Below, one piece after another: positions 12,641 through 22,313 of a stretch of DNA of 64,000 nucleotides. Position 1 is the first letter of the stretch; each line of letters starts with the position of its first letter. The translations under genes were made by a program, and so were the position numbers. The stretch spans positions 511,491-575,490 of the forward strand of contig NZ_FOSS01000002.1 in assembly GCF_900114355.1 (NCBI RefSeq), in the 5' to 3' direction. Under the pieces are notes generated by a model that did no database searches, was not told the origin of the DNA, and worked only from the letters and a program-made list of their open reading frames with translations. The stretch is from Lysobacter sp. cf310. Its GTDB lineage: Bacteria; Pseudomonadota; Gammaproteobacteria; Xanthomonadales; Xanthomonadaceae.

Positions 12641-15536
12641 GCGCCTGGCGCAACGGCGCCTGCGCACGCTCGGCCGGGTGCCCGAACAGATAGCCCTGGC
12701 CATAGGCGCAGCCCAGTTCGCGCAAAGCCGCGAGCTGGGCTTCGTTTTCCACGCCCTCGCCGATGGTGTGGATGCCCAGGGTGCCGGCCAACGCCTGGAT
12801 CGCGCGCACCACCGCCACGCTTTCCGGGCGGGTTTCACCGACCAGGCCGGCCACGAAACTCTGATCGATCTTAAGGCACTCGATCGGGAAGCGGTGCAGG
12901 TAGGACAACGCCGAGAAGCCGGTGCCGAAATCGTCCAGTTGGGCGAGCACGCCGTGCCCGCGCAGGGTACGCAGCATGCGCAGCGCGCGCGGCACGTCGT
13001 CCAGCAGCGCGCCCTCGGTGATCTCGATGCGCAGGCGGTGCGGATCGGCGCCGGCCTCGTCGATCATGCGCAGCAGGCGGTCGGCGAAGTCCGCAGCGCG
13101 GAAATGCCGCGGCGAAACGTTGACCGACACATAGCCCTCGCCGCCTTCGGCCAGCTGCCGCATCACCTGCGCGTACAGCAACCAGTCGACTTCCTCGATC
13201 AGGCCGCTGTCCTCGCCCAGGCCGATGAAATCGCTGGGCAGCAGCAGCCCGCGGCGCTCGTGGCGCCAGCGCAACAGGGCCTCGTGACCGATCACGCTGT
13301 GGTCGCTCAGGCGCACGATCGGCTGGTAGTAGGCGATGAAGCCGTCGCCGTTGATGGCGCGGCGCAGATCGGCTTCCAGGTCGAGGATGCGCACGGCCTG
13401 TTCGCGCATGGCCTCGTCGAACACCGCGCAGCGGTCGCGGCCGGCGGATTTGGCGCGGTACATCGCCGCGTCGGCGTCGCGCAGCAGCTCGGCGCCGGTG
13501 CGATAGCGCGCGTGCCACATCGCGATGCCCAGACTGGCCGAGGGGAACACTTCGCGCCCGGCCACCCAGCACGGCTCGCCCAGCGCGCGCAGGATGCGGT
13601 GCGCGAGCTCCTCGGCCACGCGCAGACCGTCGATGTTGTCGACCAGGATCGCGTACTCGTCGCCGCCCAGGCGCGCGACCGTGTCGTCGGTGCGCACCGC
13701 GGCGACGATGCGGCGCCCGGCCTCGATCAGCAATTCGTCGCCGGCCGAGTGGCCGACGCTGTCGTTGACCAGCTTGAAGCGGTCCAGGTCCAGGAACAGC
13801 ACCGCGAACTGGCGGCGCGGGTCGTGCTGGGCGCGCGCGATCGCGGTCTCCAGGCGCTCCAGCAGCTGGCCGCGGTTGGGCAGGCCGGTCAGGGCGTCGT
13901 GCAGGGCCTGGTGGGTGAGCTGCTGCTCGGCGCGCAGGCGCTCGCCGATCTGCGACAGCAGCTCGGTGTTGGCCTGGGCCAGCTCGCGCGTGCGCGAGGC
14001 CACGCGTTGCTCGAGTTCGGAATGCGCCGCGACCAGGCGGTCCTGGGTCTGCTTGCGCGCCAGGCCGTTGCTGATGTGGTGAGCGACGAAGGTCAGCAGT
14101 TCCTGGTCGCGCACGGTGAAGGCGATCGCCGGCGAGTAGCTCTGCACCGCGATCACGCCGACCACGTGGTCGCTGCGGAACAGCGGCACGCCCAGCCAGC
14201 AGTGCGCCTGCGAGCCCAGGCTGCGCACCAGACCGGCCGCTTCCAGGCTGGCGATGCGGTTGCGGTCGGCCAGCAGGGCCTGGCCGCGCTTGATCACGTA
14301 CTCGGTCAGGCCCGCGCCCAGGCGCCGGCTTTCGCGGATCGGGTCGCGCTCGTCGATCGAGTACGGAAACTCCAGATGCTCGCCGTCGTCGGTGATCAGG
14401 GCGATGTAGAAGTTGCGCGCGTACAGCAGCTCGCTGACCACGTCGTGGACCTGGGCGTAGAAGCGCTCCAGGGTCTCGGAGGTGATCGACAGCTCGGCGA
14501 TGCGGAACAGCGCGCGCTGCAGGCGCTCGGCGCGCTGGCGCTCGATGATCTCGGCCTGCAGATCGCGGTTGCTCAGCTGCAACGCCTGGGTGCGCTCGGC
14601 TACGCGGCGTTCGAGCTCCTCGCGCGCGCGGTAGCGATCCAGCGCGGTCAGGATGTGCTGGGCCACGAACGCCAACAACGCGCGCTCTTCGTCGCCGTAC
14701 AGGCAGGGGCGGTCGTAGCTTTGCACCACGATCGCGCCGCAGACGCGGTCGTCGCGGCGCATCGGCACGCCCAGCCAGTCCTCGCTGTCGGGACCGTGGG
14801 TGAGGTCCTGGGTGACGTTGAGCTGTTCGCGCACCGAGGCCGAGGAACCCAGCAACGGCTCGCCGTGGCGCAGCAGCGCCAGGGTCAGGCTGTTGGGCAT
14901 CTCGTCGGCGCGGATCTCGCGCTCGGGTTCGGCGATGTAGGTGTCGATGCGGTCGGCGAAGTACAGGAAGCGCAGGCTGTCGCGCACGTCGTCGTAGAGC
15001 ACGATGTAGAAGTTCTCGGCGTACATCAGGCCGCCGACCACGCCGTGGATGCGGCGCAGCATGTCGATCATCTCCAGATCCGAGCCGGCCAGATCGGCGA
15101 TCTCGTACAGCGCCTGCTGCAGGCGCTCGGATTTCTCCAGCGACTCGGCCCGCGCCTGCGCGCGCGCGGCCGCCAGTTGCGCCGCGACCAGACGCTGGGC
15201 CAGCGCCAGCCAGGGTTCGCGCAGGGCCTGCGCCAGCGGCGCGCCCAGTTGCGCGCATAGCGCCGCGCGGGTGCCGTCGTCCAGGGTCCAGGCCGCCTCG
15301 ACGCGGTCCTGGCGTTCGGCCTCCGGCCCATGGCCGTTTAGCAGACGTTCGGCGATCTCCGCCGATTCCGGCGCCGCGCTCGCGGCCGAGCCGCCGACCA
15401 CGCCGCGCGCGTCCAGCCAGCGCACCGCCACCCGCGAGCCCAGGGGCAGGCCGTCGCATAGCGCGCCCGCCAGCTCATCGCCGGTTCCAGGCGCCCCCGT
15501 GTCGACGCCTGCTGCTGGCCTTCCGGTTGTCTGCAC
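12630..15536 (-). CDS. GAF-GAF-GGDEF-EAL cyclic-di-GMP enzyme
   Basis: This 968-residue cytoplasmic protein contains two related GAF-like sensor modules joined by coiled coils (LGVPMRRDDRVCGAIVVQSY and LGVPLFRSDHVVGVIAVQSY mark their ends). A GGDEF domain follows, with active site GGDEY and an upstream RTDD matching the RxxD inhibitory site. The EAL domain has EALLRW, VNVSPRHF, EITEGALLDD, DDFGTGFSALSYL, LKIDQSF and GEGVEN. All metal and catalytic residues I can check are present in both output domains, so it could both make and degrade c-di-GMP, with the GAF modules setting the balance. It starts with GTG at 15536 preceded by AGAGG. No membrane segment was seen. Confidence 0.93.
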   Translation of the reverse strand: MQTTGRPAAGVDTGAPGTGDELAGALCDGLPLGSRVAVRWLDARGVVGGSAASAAPESAEIAERLLNGHGPEAERQDRVEAAWTLDDGTRAALCAQLGAPLAQALREPWLALAQRLVAAQLAAARAQARAESLEKSERLQQALYEIADLAGSDLEMIDMLRRIHGVVGGLMYAENFYIVLYDDVRDSLRFLYFADRIDTYIAEPEREIRADEMPNSLTLALLRHGEPLLGSSASVREQLNVTQDLTHGPDSEDWLGVPMRRDDRVCGAIVVQSYDRPCLYGDEERALLAFVAQHILTALDRYRAREELERRVAERTQALQLSNRDLQAEIIERQRAERLQRALFRIAELSITSETLERFYAQVHDVVSELLYARNFYIALITDDGEHLEFPYSIDERDPIRESRRLGAGLTEYVIKRGQALLADRNRIASLEAAGLVRSLGSQAHCWLGVPLFRSDHVVGVIAVQSYSPAIAFTVRDQELLTFVAHHISNGLARKQTQDRLVAAHSELEQRVASRTRELAQANTELLSQIGERLRAEQQLTHQALHDALTGLPNRGQLLERLETAIARAQHDPRRQFAVLFLDLDRFKLVNDSVGHSAGDELLIEAGRRIVAAVRTDDTVARLGGDEYAILVDNIDGLRVAEELAHRILRALGEPCWVAGREVFPSASLGIAMWHARYRTGAELLRDADAAMYRAKSAGRDRCAVFDEAMREQAVRILDLEADLRRAINGDGFIAYYQPIVRLSDHSVIGHEALLRWRHERRGLLLPSDFIGLGEDSGLIEEVDWLLYAQVMRQLAEGGEGYVSVNVSPRHFRAADFADRLLRMIDEAGADPHRLRIEITEGALLDDVPRALRMLRTLRGHGVLAQLDDFGTGFSALSYLHRFPIECLKIDQSFVAGLVGETRPESVAVVRAIQALAGTLGIHTIGEGVENEAQLAALRELGCAYGQGYLFGHPAERAQAPLRQALTR

Positions 15537-15738
15537 CGCTACAGGCCTCTGGATCGTTCATGTTTCCACAACGCAGCACCCAGGATAGCCTGACCGGACG
15601 GCCACGAACCGCCAACCCCGTCGCGGCCCTTGGGCCGTTCGTCTGGACATGCACCTGGCGATCGCCCCCCACCCCAGGGCCGTCCGGAGGGAAAGCCATG
15701 GCTTCCCGTCGGCGGCGCCAACCCGTACCCTGCCGCGG

Positions 15739-16293
15739 ATGAATTCGGCTGCGGACGCGAGCGACGACGTATTGATGCTGGCCTGGACGGGCGGCGATAC
15801 GACGGCGTTCGAGACCCTGTACGCCCGTCACCGCGGCCCGCTGTACCGCTTTTTGCTGCGCCAGGTGCGCGATTCGGCGCTGGCCGACGAGTTCTTCCAG
15901 GACGTCTGGCAGCGCGTGATCGCCGCGCGCCACGGCTGGAAGCCCGACGCCGCATTCAGCACCTGGCTGTTCCGGATCGCTCACAATCGGCTCAACGATT
16001 ACTGGCGCGGTCTCAAGCACCGCCCCGCCGCCCCCGAGGACGGCGACGAGCGCGCCGCGCGCGTGCCCGATCCGACCACGCCCGAGCGCGAACTGTCCGA
16101 ATTCGAACAGCGCCGCCGTTTGCAGCGCGCGATCGAGGAATTGCCCGAAGAGCAGCGCGAGGTGGTGCTGCTGAGGCTGGAGCAGGAGCTGAGCCTCGAA
16201 GAGATCGGCGACATCACCGGCGCCGGACGCGAAACGGTTAAATCCAGGCTGCGCTACGCGATGGACAAGCTGCGGCTGAGGCTGAACGAATGA
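15739..16293 (+). CDS. ECF-family RNA polymerase sigma factor
   Basis: This 184-residue protein has sigma region 2 (YRFLLRQVRDSALADEFFQD, followed by VWQRV and WLFRIAHNRLNDYWR) and region 4 (LPEEQREVVLLRLEQELSLE, then EIGDITGAGRETVKSRLRYA). The ATG at 15739 is preferred over an in-frame upstream start because it leaves only a short leader before region 2. Its stop overlaps the next gene by 4 bases (ATGA), the usual arrangement of an ECF sigma factor with its membrane anti-sigma factor. The target genes are unknown. Confidence 0.92.
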   Translation: MNSAADASDDVLMLAWTGGDTTAFETLYARHRGPLYRFLLRQVRDSALADEFFQDVWQRVIAARHGWKPDAAFSTWLFRIAHNRLNDYWRGLKHRPAAPEDGDERAARVPDPTTPERELSEFEQRRRLQRAIEELPEEQREVVLLRLEQELSLEEIGDITGAGRETVKSRLRYAMDKLRLRLNE

Positions 16294-17360
16294 AGCGCAA
16301 CACCCCCGATCCGTTGTCGCCCGAAGAACGCGCCCTGGCCGACCGCCTGGCGCGGCTGGGGCCGCACGACGGCCCCTCGCCCGCGCTGGACGCGAAGATC
16401 CTGGCCGCGGCGCATGCCGCTGCGGCAAGCTCGCGGCCGCCGCAGCGCACGCGCCGGCGCTGGGCGCTGAGCGCGATCCCGGGCGGCCTGATCACCGGCG
16501 TCGGCGTGGCCGCGACCATGGCCCTGGCGGTGGGCGTGGTCTGGCAGCTGCGCCCGATCAGCCCCTCGCGGGAGGCGCCGATCCACGAGCCCACCGACGG
16601 CGCCTTCACCAGCGCCGAGATGATCGCGCGCCCGCGCCAGACCATAGCGCCGCCTCCGCCGCCGGGAGCGCCGGTGCCGGCCGCCAGCATGAGAGTGCCC
16701 GCGCCGCGCGCGTCCGCCGATGCGGCCGCCGCATCCGTGGCGGCGGCACCGCCGCTGGCGGCCGCCGCCCCCGCGCCGGCGGCTGAAGCGGCCGCGCAAG
16801 CCGCCGATAGCGCCTTCTACGAAAGCGACGCGCCCTCGCCGGCCGCGCCCAGCGCGCGCCGCCAGCGCAGCGACAAGAGCGTCGCCGCCGCCGCGGCCGA
16901 TACCGATGCGGCCGCCGGCGCCGCGGGCAATGCGACCGCATTCCGCAGCGCGCCGGCCTACGCGCCGCCGGCGCCTGCGCCGGCCGCCAAGCCGGGACAG
17001 GACTCGGACCCCTTCAGCCTCAGCCCCTCCAAGGCCCGCCGCGCCGCCGAAGCCGCCGAACAGCGCCGCGAAGCCGAGGCCAAGCAGGACACCACGCTGG
17101 ACCGCATCGAGGTCACCGGCTCGCGCATCAAGCGCGCCGACATCGAGAGCGCGCAACCGGCGACGGTCCTGCAACGCGACGCGATCGCGCTGCCGCCGGT
17201 GCGCGAGGACGCGCGCCTGGAACGCGCCGAGTGGCTGGAACGCATCCGCGCCCGCCGCGACGCCGGCGACGTCGACGATGCCCGCGCCAGCCTCAAGCTG
17301 TTCCGCAAGACCCACCCGCGCGTGCGCGTCCCCGACGACCTGCGCCCGCTGCAACGATGA
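16290..17360 (+). CDS. Putative membrane anti-sigma factor with TonB-receptor-like segment
   Basis: This 356-residue protein is translationally coupled to the ECF sigma gene. Residues 1-57 are cytoplasmic and charged, and one membrane segment lies at about 61-87 (IPGGLITGVGVAATMALAVG). A long Ala/Pro-rich, probably periplasmic region follows. No zinc-binding anti-sigma motif (HxxxCxxC) is visible, so the anti-sigma role rests on position and topology. Residues 270-300 contain LDRIEVTGSRIKRADIESAQ, which resembles the N-terminal boundary of a TonB-dependent receptor plug domain rather than an anti-sigma domain. The last 45 residues are helical (EWLERIRARRDAGDVDDARA). No homologous enzyme domain is recognised. 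Confidence 0.65.
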   Translation: MKRNTPDPLSPEERALADRLARLGPHDGPSPALDAKILAAAHAAAASSRPPQRTRRRWALSAIPGGLITGVGVAATMALAVGVVWQLRPISPSREAPIHEPTDGAFTSAEMIARPRQTIAPPPPPGAPVPAASMRVPAPRASADAAAASVAAAPPLAAAAPAPAAEAAAQAADSAFYESDAPSPAAPSARRQRSDKSVAAAAADTDAAAGAAGNATAFRSAPAYAPPAPAPAAKPGQDSDPFSLSPSKARRAAEAAEQRREAEAKQDTTLDRIEVTGSRIKRADIESAQPATVLQRDAIALPPVREDARLERAEWLERIRARRDAGDVDDARASLKLFRKTHPRVRVPDDLRPLQR

Positions 17361-17370
17361 GGTCGGCGCC

Positions 17371-17973
17371 TTGAGCGCGGCCACGCTCGCGGCCGAGGTC
17401 TCGCACGAGATCGAGGTCAAGCACAGCCGCTTCCTGGCTTTGGCCGCGCCGGTGGACACGCCGGAGGCCGCGCTGGCCTTCCTGGCCCGCGTCGCCGATC
17501 CCGCCGCCACCCACAACTGCTGGGCGTACCGGATCGGCGCGCAGTACCGCTTCAACGACGACGGCGAACCGGCCGGCACCGCCGGCCGGCCGATCCTGGC
17601 CGCGATCGAGGGCCAGGGCTACGACCGCGTGGTGGCCGTGGTCACGCGCTGGTACGGCGGCATCAAGCTCGGCGCCGGCGGCCTGGTGCGCGCCTACGGC
17701 GGCTGCGCGGCCGAGTGCCTGCGCCGGGCCGAGCGGCGCGAACTGATCGTGCTGCGCAACGCGACGCTGAGCTACGCCTTCGAGGACACCGGCGCCGTGC
17801 ACGCGGCCCTGGCCGCCCACGGCGCCGACAAGCTGGACGAGGATTTCGACGCCGCAGGCGCCCGAATGCGCGTCCGCCTGCCGGAAAACCGCCTCGACGC
17901 CTTGAAAGCGCAGCTGCGCGACGCCACTCGTGATCGGGTACGCCTGCGCGCCGAAGACGCCGATACCCCATGA
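17371..17973 (+). CDS. IMPACT (YigZ) family protein
   Basis: This 200-residue protein has the UPF0029/Impact N-terminal signature (HNCWAYRIG, FNDDGEPAGTAGRPILAAIE, VVTRWYGGIKLGAGGLVRAY) and a short C-terminal YigZ-type domain. Family members are linked to translation regulation, but the biochemical role is unsettled. The most likely start is TTG at 17371, giving the normal family length of about 200 residues; no in-frame ATG lies nearby. Its stop overlaps the start of the ABC exporter gene by 4 bases (ATGA). Confidence 0.88.
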   Translation: MSAATLAAEVSHEIEVKHSRFLALAAPVDTPEAALAFLARVADPAATHNCWAYRIGAQYRFNDDGEPAGTAGRPILAAIEGQGYDRVVAVVTRWYGGIKLGAGGLVRAYGGCAAECLRRAERRELIVLRNATLSYAFEDTGAVHAALAAHGADKLDEDFDAAGARMRVRLPENRLDALKAQLRDATRDRVRLRAEDADTP

Positions 17974-19751
17974 CCGACACTGCCGACACCCCGCCGGCTC
18001 CGACCGCTGCCGCCAAGGCGCCCATCGGCAGCCTGCGCACCCTGTGGCCGTTCGTGCGCCGGCATCTGGGGCTGTTCATCGCCTGGCTGGTCGCCCTGGC
18101 CGCCTCCAGCACCGCCACGCTGAGCCTGCCGCCGGCGTTCAAGACCATGATCGACCAGGCCTTCACCCAGGGCGGCGGCGCGATCGACCAGGCCTTCGTG
18201 CTGCTGTTCGGCGTCGCGGTCGCGCTGGCCCTGGCCACCGCCGCGCGCTTCTTCTTCGTCTCGCTGCTGGGCGAACGCGTGGTCGCCGATCTGCGCCAGC
18301 AGTTGTATACGCACCTGATCGGCCTGGACGCCGGCTTCCACGACCGCAGCCGCAGCGGCGAGCTGGTTTCGCGCCTGACCGCCGACGCCGAGCTGCTGCG
18401 CAGCGTGGTCGGCTCCAGCATGTCGGTCGCGCTGCGCAGCTCGATCACGGTGATCGGCAGCATCACCATGCTGTTCATCACCGAACCGCGCCTGGCCGCC
18501 TACGCGATGCTGGGCATTCCGCTGGCGGTGCTGCCCATCGTGATCGGCAGCCGACGCCTGCAGAAGATCTCGCGCGCCAGCCAGGACCGCGTCGCCGACG
18601 CCAACACCCTGGCCAGCGAAACCCTGGGCGCGGTGCGCACCGTACAGGCGCACGCGCGCGAACCCTACGAACGCGGCCGTTTCGACGCCGCGCTCAAGAT
18701 CGCGGTCGCCACCGCGCGCAAGCGCATCGGCATCCAGTCGCTGGTCACCGCGGTCGCGATCACCCTGATCTTCGGCGCCATCACCCTGGTGCTGTGGTCG
18801 GGCGCGCACGAAGTCGCGCGCGGCCACATGACCGCCGGCACCCTGGGTCAGTTCATCCTCTACGCCCTGATCGCGGGCGGCTCGGTCGGCGCCCTGGCCG
18901 AAGTCTGGAACGACCTGCAGCGCGCGGCCGGCGGCATGGGCCGGATCAGCGAGCTGCTCAACGAGGACAGCGCGATCGAGGCGCCCGCGCAACCGGAGAC
19001 GCTGCCGCAGCCCGTGCGCGGCGAGATCGCGTTCGACGACGTCACCTTCCACTACCCGATGCGCCCGGACCTGCCGGCGCTGGACGATTTCACCTTGCGC
19101 GTGCGCCCGGGCGAAACCGTGGCCCTGGTCGGCCCCTCGGGCGCCGGCAAGAGCACGGTGTTCTCGCTGCTGCTGCGCTTCCACGATCCGCAGTCCGGCG
19201 CGGTCCGCGTCGACGGCATCGATGCGCGCCGGCTGGATCCGTCGGCGCTGCGCGAGACCATCGCCCTGGTGCCGCAGCAGCCGACCATCTTCGCCGCCAC
19301 GGCGCGCGACAACATCCGCTACGGCCGCCTGGAGGCCGACGACGCCGCGGTCGAAGCCGCGGTGCGCGCCGCCCACGCCGCCGACTTCATCGACGCCCTG
19401 CCCGAGCGCCTGGACACCGAGCTGGGCGAGCGCGGCGCGCGCCTGTCCGGCGGCCAACAGCAGCGCATCGCGATCGCGCGCGCCCTGCTCAAGGACGCCC
19501 CGATCCTGCTGCTGGACGAGGCCACCAGCGCCCTGGACGCGCAGAGCGAACGCGCGGTGCAGCAGGCCCTGGAAACCCTGATGGAAGGCCGCACCACCCT
19601 GGTGATCGCGCATCGCCTGGCCACCGTGCTCAAGGCCGACCGCATCGTGGTCATGGACCGCGGTCGCATCGTCGCCGAGGGCAGCCACGAGGAACTGCTG
19701 GCCCAGGACGGCCTCTACGCGGAACTGGCCAAGCTGCAGTTTCTGGACTGA
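17970..19751 (+). CDS. ABC transporter, fused permease and ATPase (MsbA-related exporter)
   Basis: This 593-residue half-transporter has an N-terminal six-helix transmembrane domain (starting [20 protein letters not shown]) and a C-terminal nucleotide-binding domain. That domain has Walker [10 protein letters not shown], signature [15 protein letters not shown], Walker [13 protein letters not shown] and switch His in VIAHRLATV. It would work as a homodimer exporting a lipid or hydrophobic substrate across the inner membrane. It resembles the MsbA-related group that is distinct from the essential lipid A flippase. Overlap with the preceding IMPACT gene suggests coupled translation; the functional link is unclear. 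Confidence 0.9.
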   Translation: MTDTADTPPAPTAAAKAPIGSLRTLWPFVRRHLGLFIAWLVALAASSTATLSLPPAFKTMIDQAFTQGGGAIDQAFVLLFGVAVALALATAARFFFVSLLGERVVADLRQQLYTHLIGLDAGFHDRSRSGELVSRLTADAELLRSVVGSSMSVALRSSITVIGSITMLFITEPRLAAYAMLGIPLAVLPIVIGSRRLQKISRASQDRVADANTLASETLGAVRTVQAHAREPYERGRFDAALKIAVATARKRIGIQSLVTAVAITLIFGAITLVLWSGAHEVARGHMTAGTLGQFILYALIAGGSVGALAEVWNDLQRAAGGMGRISELLNEDSAIEAPAQPETLPQPVRGEIAFDDVTFHYPMRPDLPALDDFTLRVRPGETVALVGPSGAGKSTVFSLLLRFHDPQSGAVRVDGIDARRLDPSALRETIALVPQQPTIFAATARDNIRYGRLEADDAAVEAAVRAAHAADFIDALPERLDTELGERGARLSGGQQQRIAIARALLKDAPILLLDEATSALDAQSERAVQQALETLMEGRTTLVIAHRLATVLKADRIVVMDRGRIVAEGSHEELLAQDGLYAELAKLQFLD

Positions 19752-19770
19752 ACCCAGGACGCGCGCCGGC

Positions 19771-20139
19771 ATGGACACGACCCAGCTGAAGAAGTTCTGC
19801 GCGACGCTCCCCGGCGCCGTGTCCACCCTGCACGGCCATCCGTCCAACATCCTCACCTACGCGGTCGGCGACAAGACCTTCGCCTATTTCAAAACCAGCG
19901 ACCCCGAGCGCTGGCGCTTCAGCATCAAGGTCACGCCCGATCGCTTCCTGGAGCTGACCGGCGTGCCCGGGATCAAGCCCGCGCGCTGGATGGGCCGCTT
20001 CCGCTGGATCACCGTCGTCGACGTGCGCAGCGTGCCGGCCGACTATCTGCGCGAGCTGGTGGAGTGGTCGTACCAGGAAGCGCTGGGCAAGCTCAGTCGC
20101 AAGCGCCGTGCGCTGGTGCTGAACGGCATCGACCCGTGA
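19771..20139 (+). CDS. MmcQ/YjbR family protein
   Basis: This 122-residue small protein has the YjbR/MmcQ fold signature: the N-terminal LPGAVSTLHGHPSNI, the central FAYFKTSDPERWRFSIKVTP and the C-terminal YLRELVEWSYQEALGKLSRK. Family members resemble a CyaY-like DNA-binding fold; the cellular role is not established. It follows the ABC exporter by 19 bases and probably ends that operon. It is convergent with the first protease gene. Confidence 0.85.
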   Translation: MDTTQLKKFCATLPGAVSTLHGHPSNILTYAVGDKTFAYFKTSDPERWRFSIKVTPDRFLELTGVPGIKPARWMGRFRWITVVDVRSVPADYLRELVEWSYQEALGKLSRKRRALVLNGIDP

Positions 20140-20160
20140 CCGCGACCTGAGCCGCGAGGA

Positions 20161-20186
20161 GAACGCCCCGCCGGAGCGAGGCGTTC
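20161..20186 (-). terminator. Hairpin downstream of protease 1
   Basis: A 7-base stem GAACGCC/GGCGTTC encloses a 12-base loop, 13 bases past the stop of the protease gene. There is no clear T run. It resembles the hairpins after proteases 3 and 4. It lies between convergent genes and could serve both. Confidence 0.5.
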
Positions 20187-20198
20187 CCTGGCCGGCGC

Positions 20199-21380
20199 TT
20201 ACTGCGTCATCAGCGTCAGCCCGTACTGGCTAAGGATGGGGTTGAGCCTGTCGAAGTACATCCTGACCTGCGAGGTAGGCAGCGAACAGTTGGTCCCGTC
20301 CGCGCCCACGTTACCGCCCGAGGTCACACCCTGCGCCTGACCGGCCGGGGTGATCCAAGCACCGCCGGAATCGCCTTTACCGGCGCAGGCACTGGACTGG
20401 GTCAGGCCCCTTACCGTGCCTTCCTGGTAGTTCACGGTGACATTCTTGCCGGTAACGGAGCCGCAGCGGTATCCGGTGCGATAGCCCGAGCGGCAGACCG
20501 CCGCACCGATCGCCGCCTCGACGCTGCCCCGCACGGGCACTACGCCGCCGCTGTGGTTGGTGATTTCGGGCAACACGGTATGGGCGGTGCTGACCTGGAC
20601 ATACGCGCGATCGGTGCCGGGGAAGTTCGAGTGCGTGAACGATCCCAACGTCGAATTGCCCACATACACGCGGGTACCGACCGAACCGCAGTGCCCGGCG
20701 GTCGCATAGCCCGCAATGCCGCCGCGCCTGGCCGGAATGCCGACCGAGCAGCCGAGGGTGGCGCCGGGGCTGAACCCATACAGGGTGCCGCCGCGGATGG
20801 TGGCGAGCAGGCTGGGCTTGTCCACCGATTCGACGAAGCGCACGGTCGCGACATCGGCGCCGCTGGCCGCGACCAGGTCGATCGCTTCCTCGCTGGCGCC
20901 GGGGGAGATCGTCACCACCACGCTGTTGCTCGTGGGATCCACATGCCACGAGTGCACGCCGGAGTAGAGCTTACTGATGCCCAATACGCGGCGCTGGGCG
21001 CTGCTGTCGAGTTGGCTCATCGACGACTGCAGCCGGCTCAGGCTGTAGCGCACGCGACGCAATTCCACGCCCGGTATCGCCAGCGCCTTGGCACCGGCGG
21101 TGGCGGCGACAAAAACGAAACTGCCGTCGGCTTTACGCTCGATCCAACTACCGGCATAGCCGGAGCCGAGCTGGCGCTGGGCCACCGACGCCTGCGATTG
21201 CGACACCCTCTCGGTTTTCAGGTATTGCGTCATCTGCTGGGCATTGACGCCCATGTCACGCTGCATCGCCGCCTTCAGCACCGGCGACACTTCGTCCGCG
21301 GCCATGGCGCTGCCGCAAGAAATGGCCGCTATGGCTACGACCAGCGGCAGCAGCGAACGGTTGGGTTTGGAATGCTTCAT
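20199..21380 (-). CDS. Alpha-lytic-type S1E pre-pro-protease, paralog 1
   Basis: This 393-residue secreted serine protease has a signal peptide at residues 1-28 (LLPLVVAIAAISCGSAMAAD). The alpha-lytic pro region at about 29-192 contains GSWIERKADGSF and [16 protein letters not shown], and the mature domain starts near ATIRGG (193). The catalytic triad is His230 (ATAGHCG), Asp257 (FPGTDRAY) and Ser338 (GKGDSGG). Six cysteines (211, 231, 296, 306, 332, 365) match the three disulfides of alpha-lytic protease. The specificity-pocket residues aligning with 190 and 213 are Ala333 and Thr353, where the classic enzyme has Met and Met. The ATG at 21380 has AGGAG 8 bases upstream. The pro region should act as a folding catalyst and then be removed. 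Confidence 0.95.
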   Translation of the reverse strand: MKHSKPNRSLLPLVVAIAAISCGSAMAADEVSPVLKAAMQRDMGVNAQQMTQYLKTERVSQSQASVAQRQLGSGYAGSWIERKADGSFVFVAATAGAKALAIPGVELRRVRYSLSRLQSSMSQLDSSAQRRVLGISKLYSGVHSWHVDPTSNSVVVTISPGASEEAIDLVAASGADVATVRFVESVDKPSLLATIRGGTLYGFSPGATLGCSVGIPARRGGIAGYATAGHCGSVGTRVYVGNSTLGSFTHSNFPGTDRAYVQVSTAHTVLPEITNHSGGVVPVRGSVEAAIGAAVCRSGYRTGYRCGSVTGKNVTVNYQEGTVRGLTQSSACAGKGDSGGAWITPAGQAQGVTSGGNVGADGTNCSLPTSQVRMYFDRLNPILSQYGLTLMTQ

Positions 21381-21397
21381 GGAGAACTCCTGATGTT

Positions 21398-21411
21398 GAG
21401 CGTTTCGGCTC
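21398..21411 (-). promoter_or_regulatory. Leader stem-loop before protease 1 ribosome binding site
   Basis: In the transcript this reads GAGCCGAAACGCTC, a 4-base stem with a 6-base loop, ending 17 bases before the start codon and just upstream of AGGAG. The same AAACGCTC half and the same position recur before proteases 3 and 4, which suggests a conserved mRNA or operator element. Confidence 0.5.
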
Positions 21412-22263
21412 GGGGGAATTGACATCGTCGGAACCACCACGATGGGTAAACACGAACGTGGCGGGCATTGCCTGGTGACGCGGCGGAACTTTCTCACGAG
21501 AGAAAGGAACGCTTCGCGCGAACGAACTGCGTGAACAAAGTCGAGCCGTCATGACCGGAGACAGGATCGCGACGTCAAAAACAGCTCGCGTGCTGCGCTT
21601 GCACGACCTCGCACTGGTCGTTCTGCCGATTCGGCATATCGCCTTCGCACTCGTGCATTGACTGTGCCCGGCGGCGGCGATCAGCGAACGGAAGAGGCTT
21701 GCATGGCGATTTCCTCCTGACAAAGGGCCGTTACTCGAATGTGCGAAAACCGGTGGGATTGCTGAATCTCATCGTCAGCACCGCCATGACCGTCGGGGTG
21801 GAACCGACTGCGTCGAAATCGACATCGCGATTGCGGACGCTTTTAGAAGATCAACTGCACGACAGTCCGTACAAGCCGATCGCAAGAGCGCGAACCACTG
21901 AAAACAGGACTGCAATCACAGGAACGACATCGAGATCTGCGTGCGCGCGCGAAAATATTCGCGCCCGTTTCGATGCCCGAAAAAATGCGGCACACAAGGC
22001 GCATGACTTTCGCACGGACTATTTGTCAATCCGCTACGACTCAAAGGCACACGCCTTGCACGCGGCGCAGCTGCCGCCGCGACCGTCATCGATAGCGACG
22101 GCAACTGGAATGTGGACAGCGACCTACATGCAGGCATCCAAGGTCGCGAGCAACGCTACTGTCGGCGCGCAAGAACGCCTGCGCGGGCCGCGATGGCCGC
22201 CGAGACGAACAGATTGGTATCGCCATGCACCGGCGTCATCGCATGCATGCAGCGGACCTAAAA
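21412..22263. other. Long non-coding spacer upstream of protease 1
   Basis: No frame here looks like a gene. Open frames across it are shadows of the downstream protease or of no recognisable family, and the base composition is less GC-rich than the flanking genes. It should hold the promoter of protease 1. A TGTGAT half-site on the minus strand lies at 21915-21920. Confidence 0.5.
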
Positions 22264-22295
22264 CCCGGAGCTCCCGTTGCGACGAGAGCTCCGGG
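22264..22295 (-). terminator. Hairpin terminator downstream of protease 2
   Basis: A perfect 10-base stem (CCCGGAGCTC/GAGCTCCGGG) encloses a 12-base loop, followed on the minus strand by TTTAGG. It starts 18 bases after the protease stop codon. It is a plausible intrinsic terminator with a short T run. Confidence 0.65.
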
Positions 22296-22313
22296 CCATG
22301 CTTGCGATGGCGA

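Noticed and set aside
12678-15260. 860-codon plus-strand frame opposite the GGDEF/EAL gene
   Set aside because: Pure antisense shadow; the minus strand carries all catalytic motifs.
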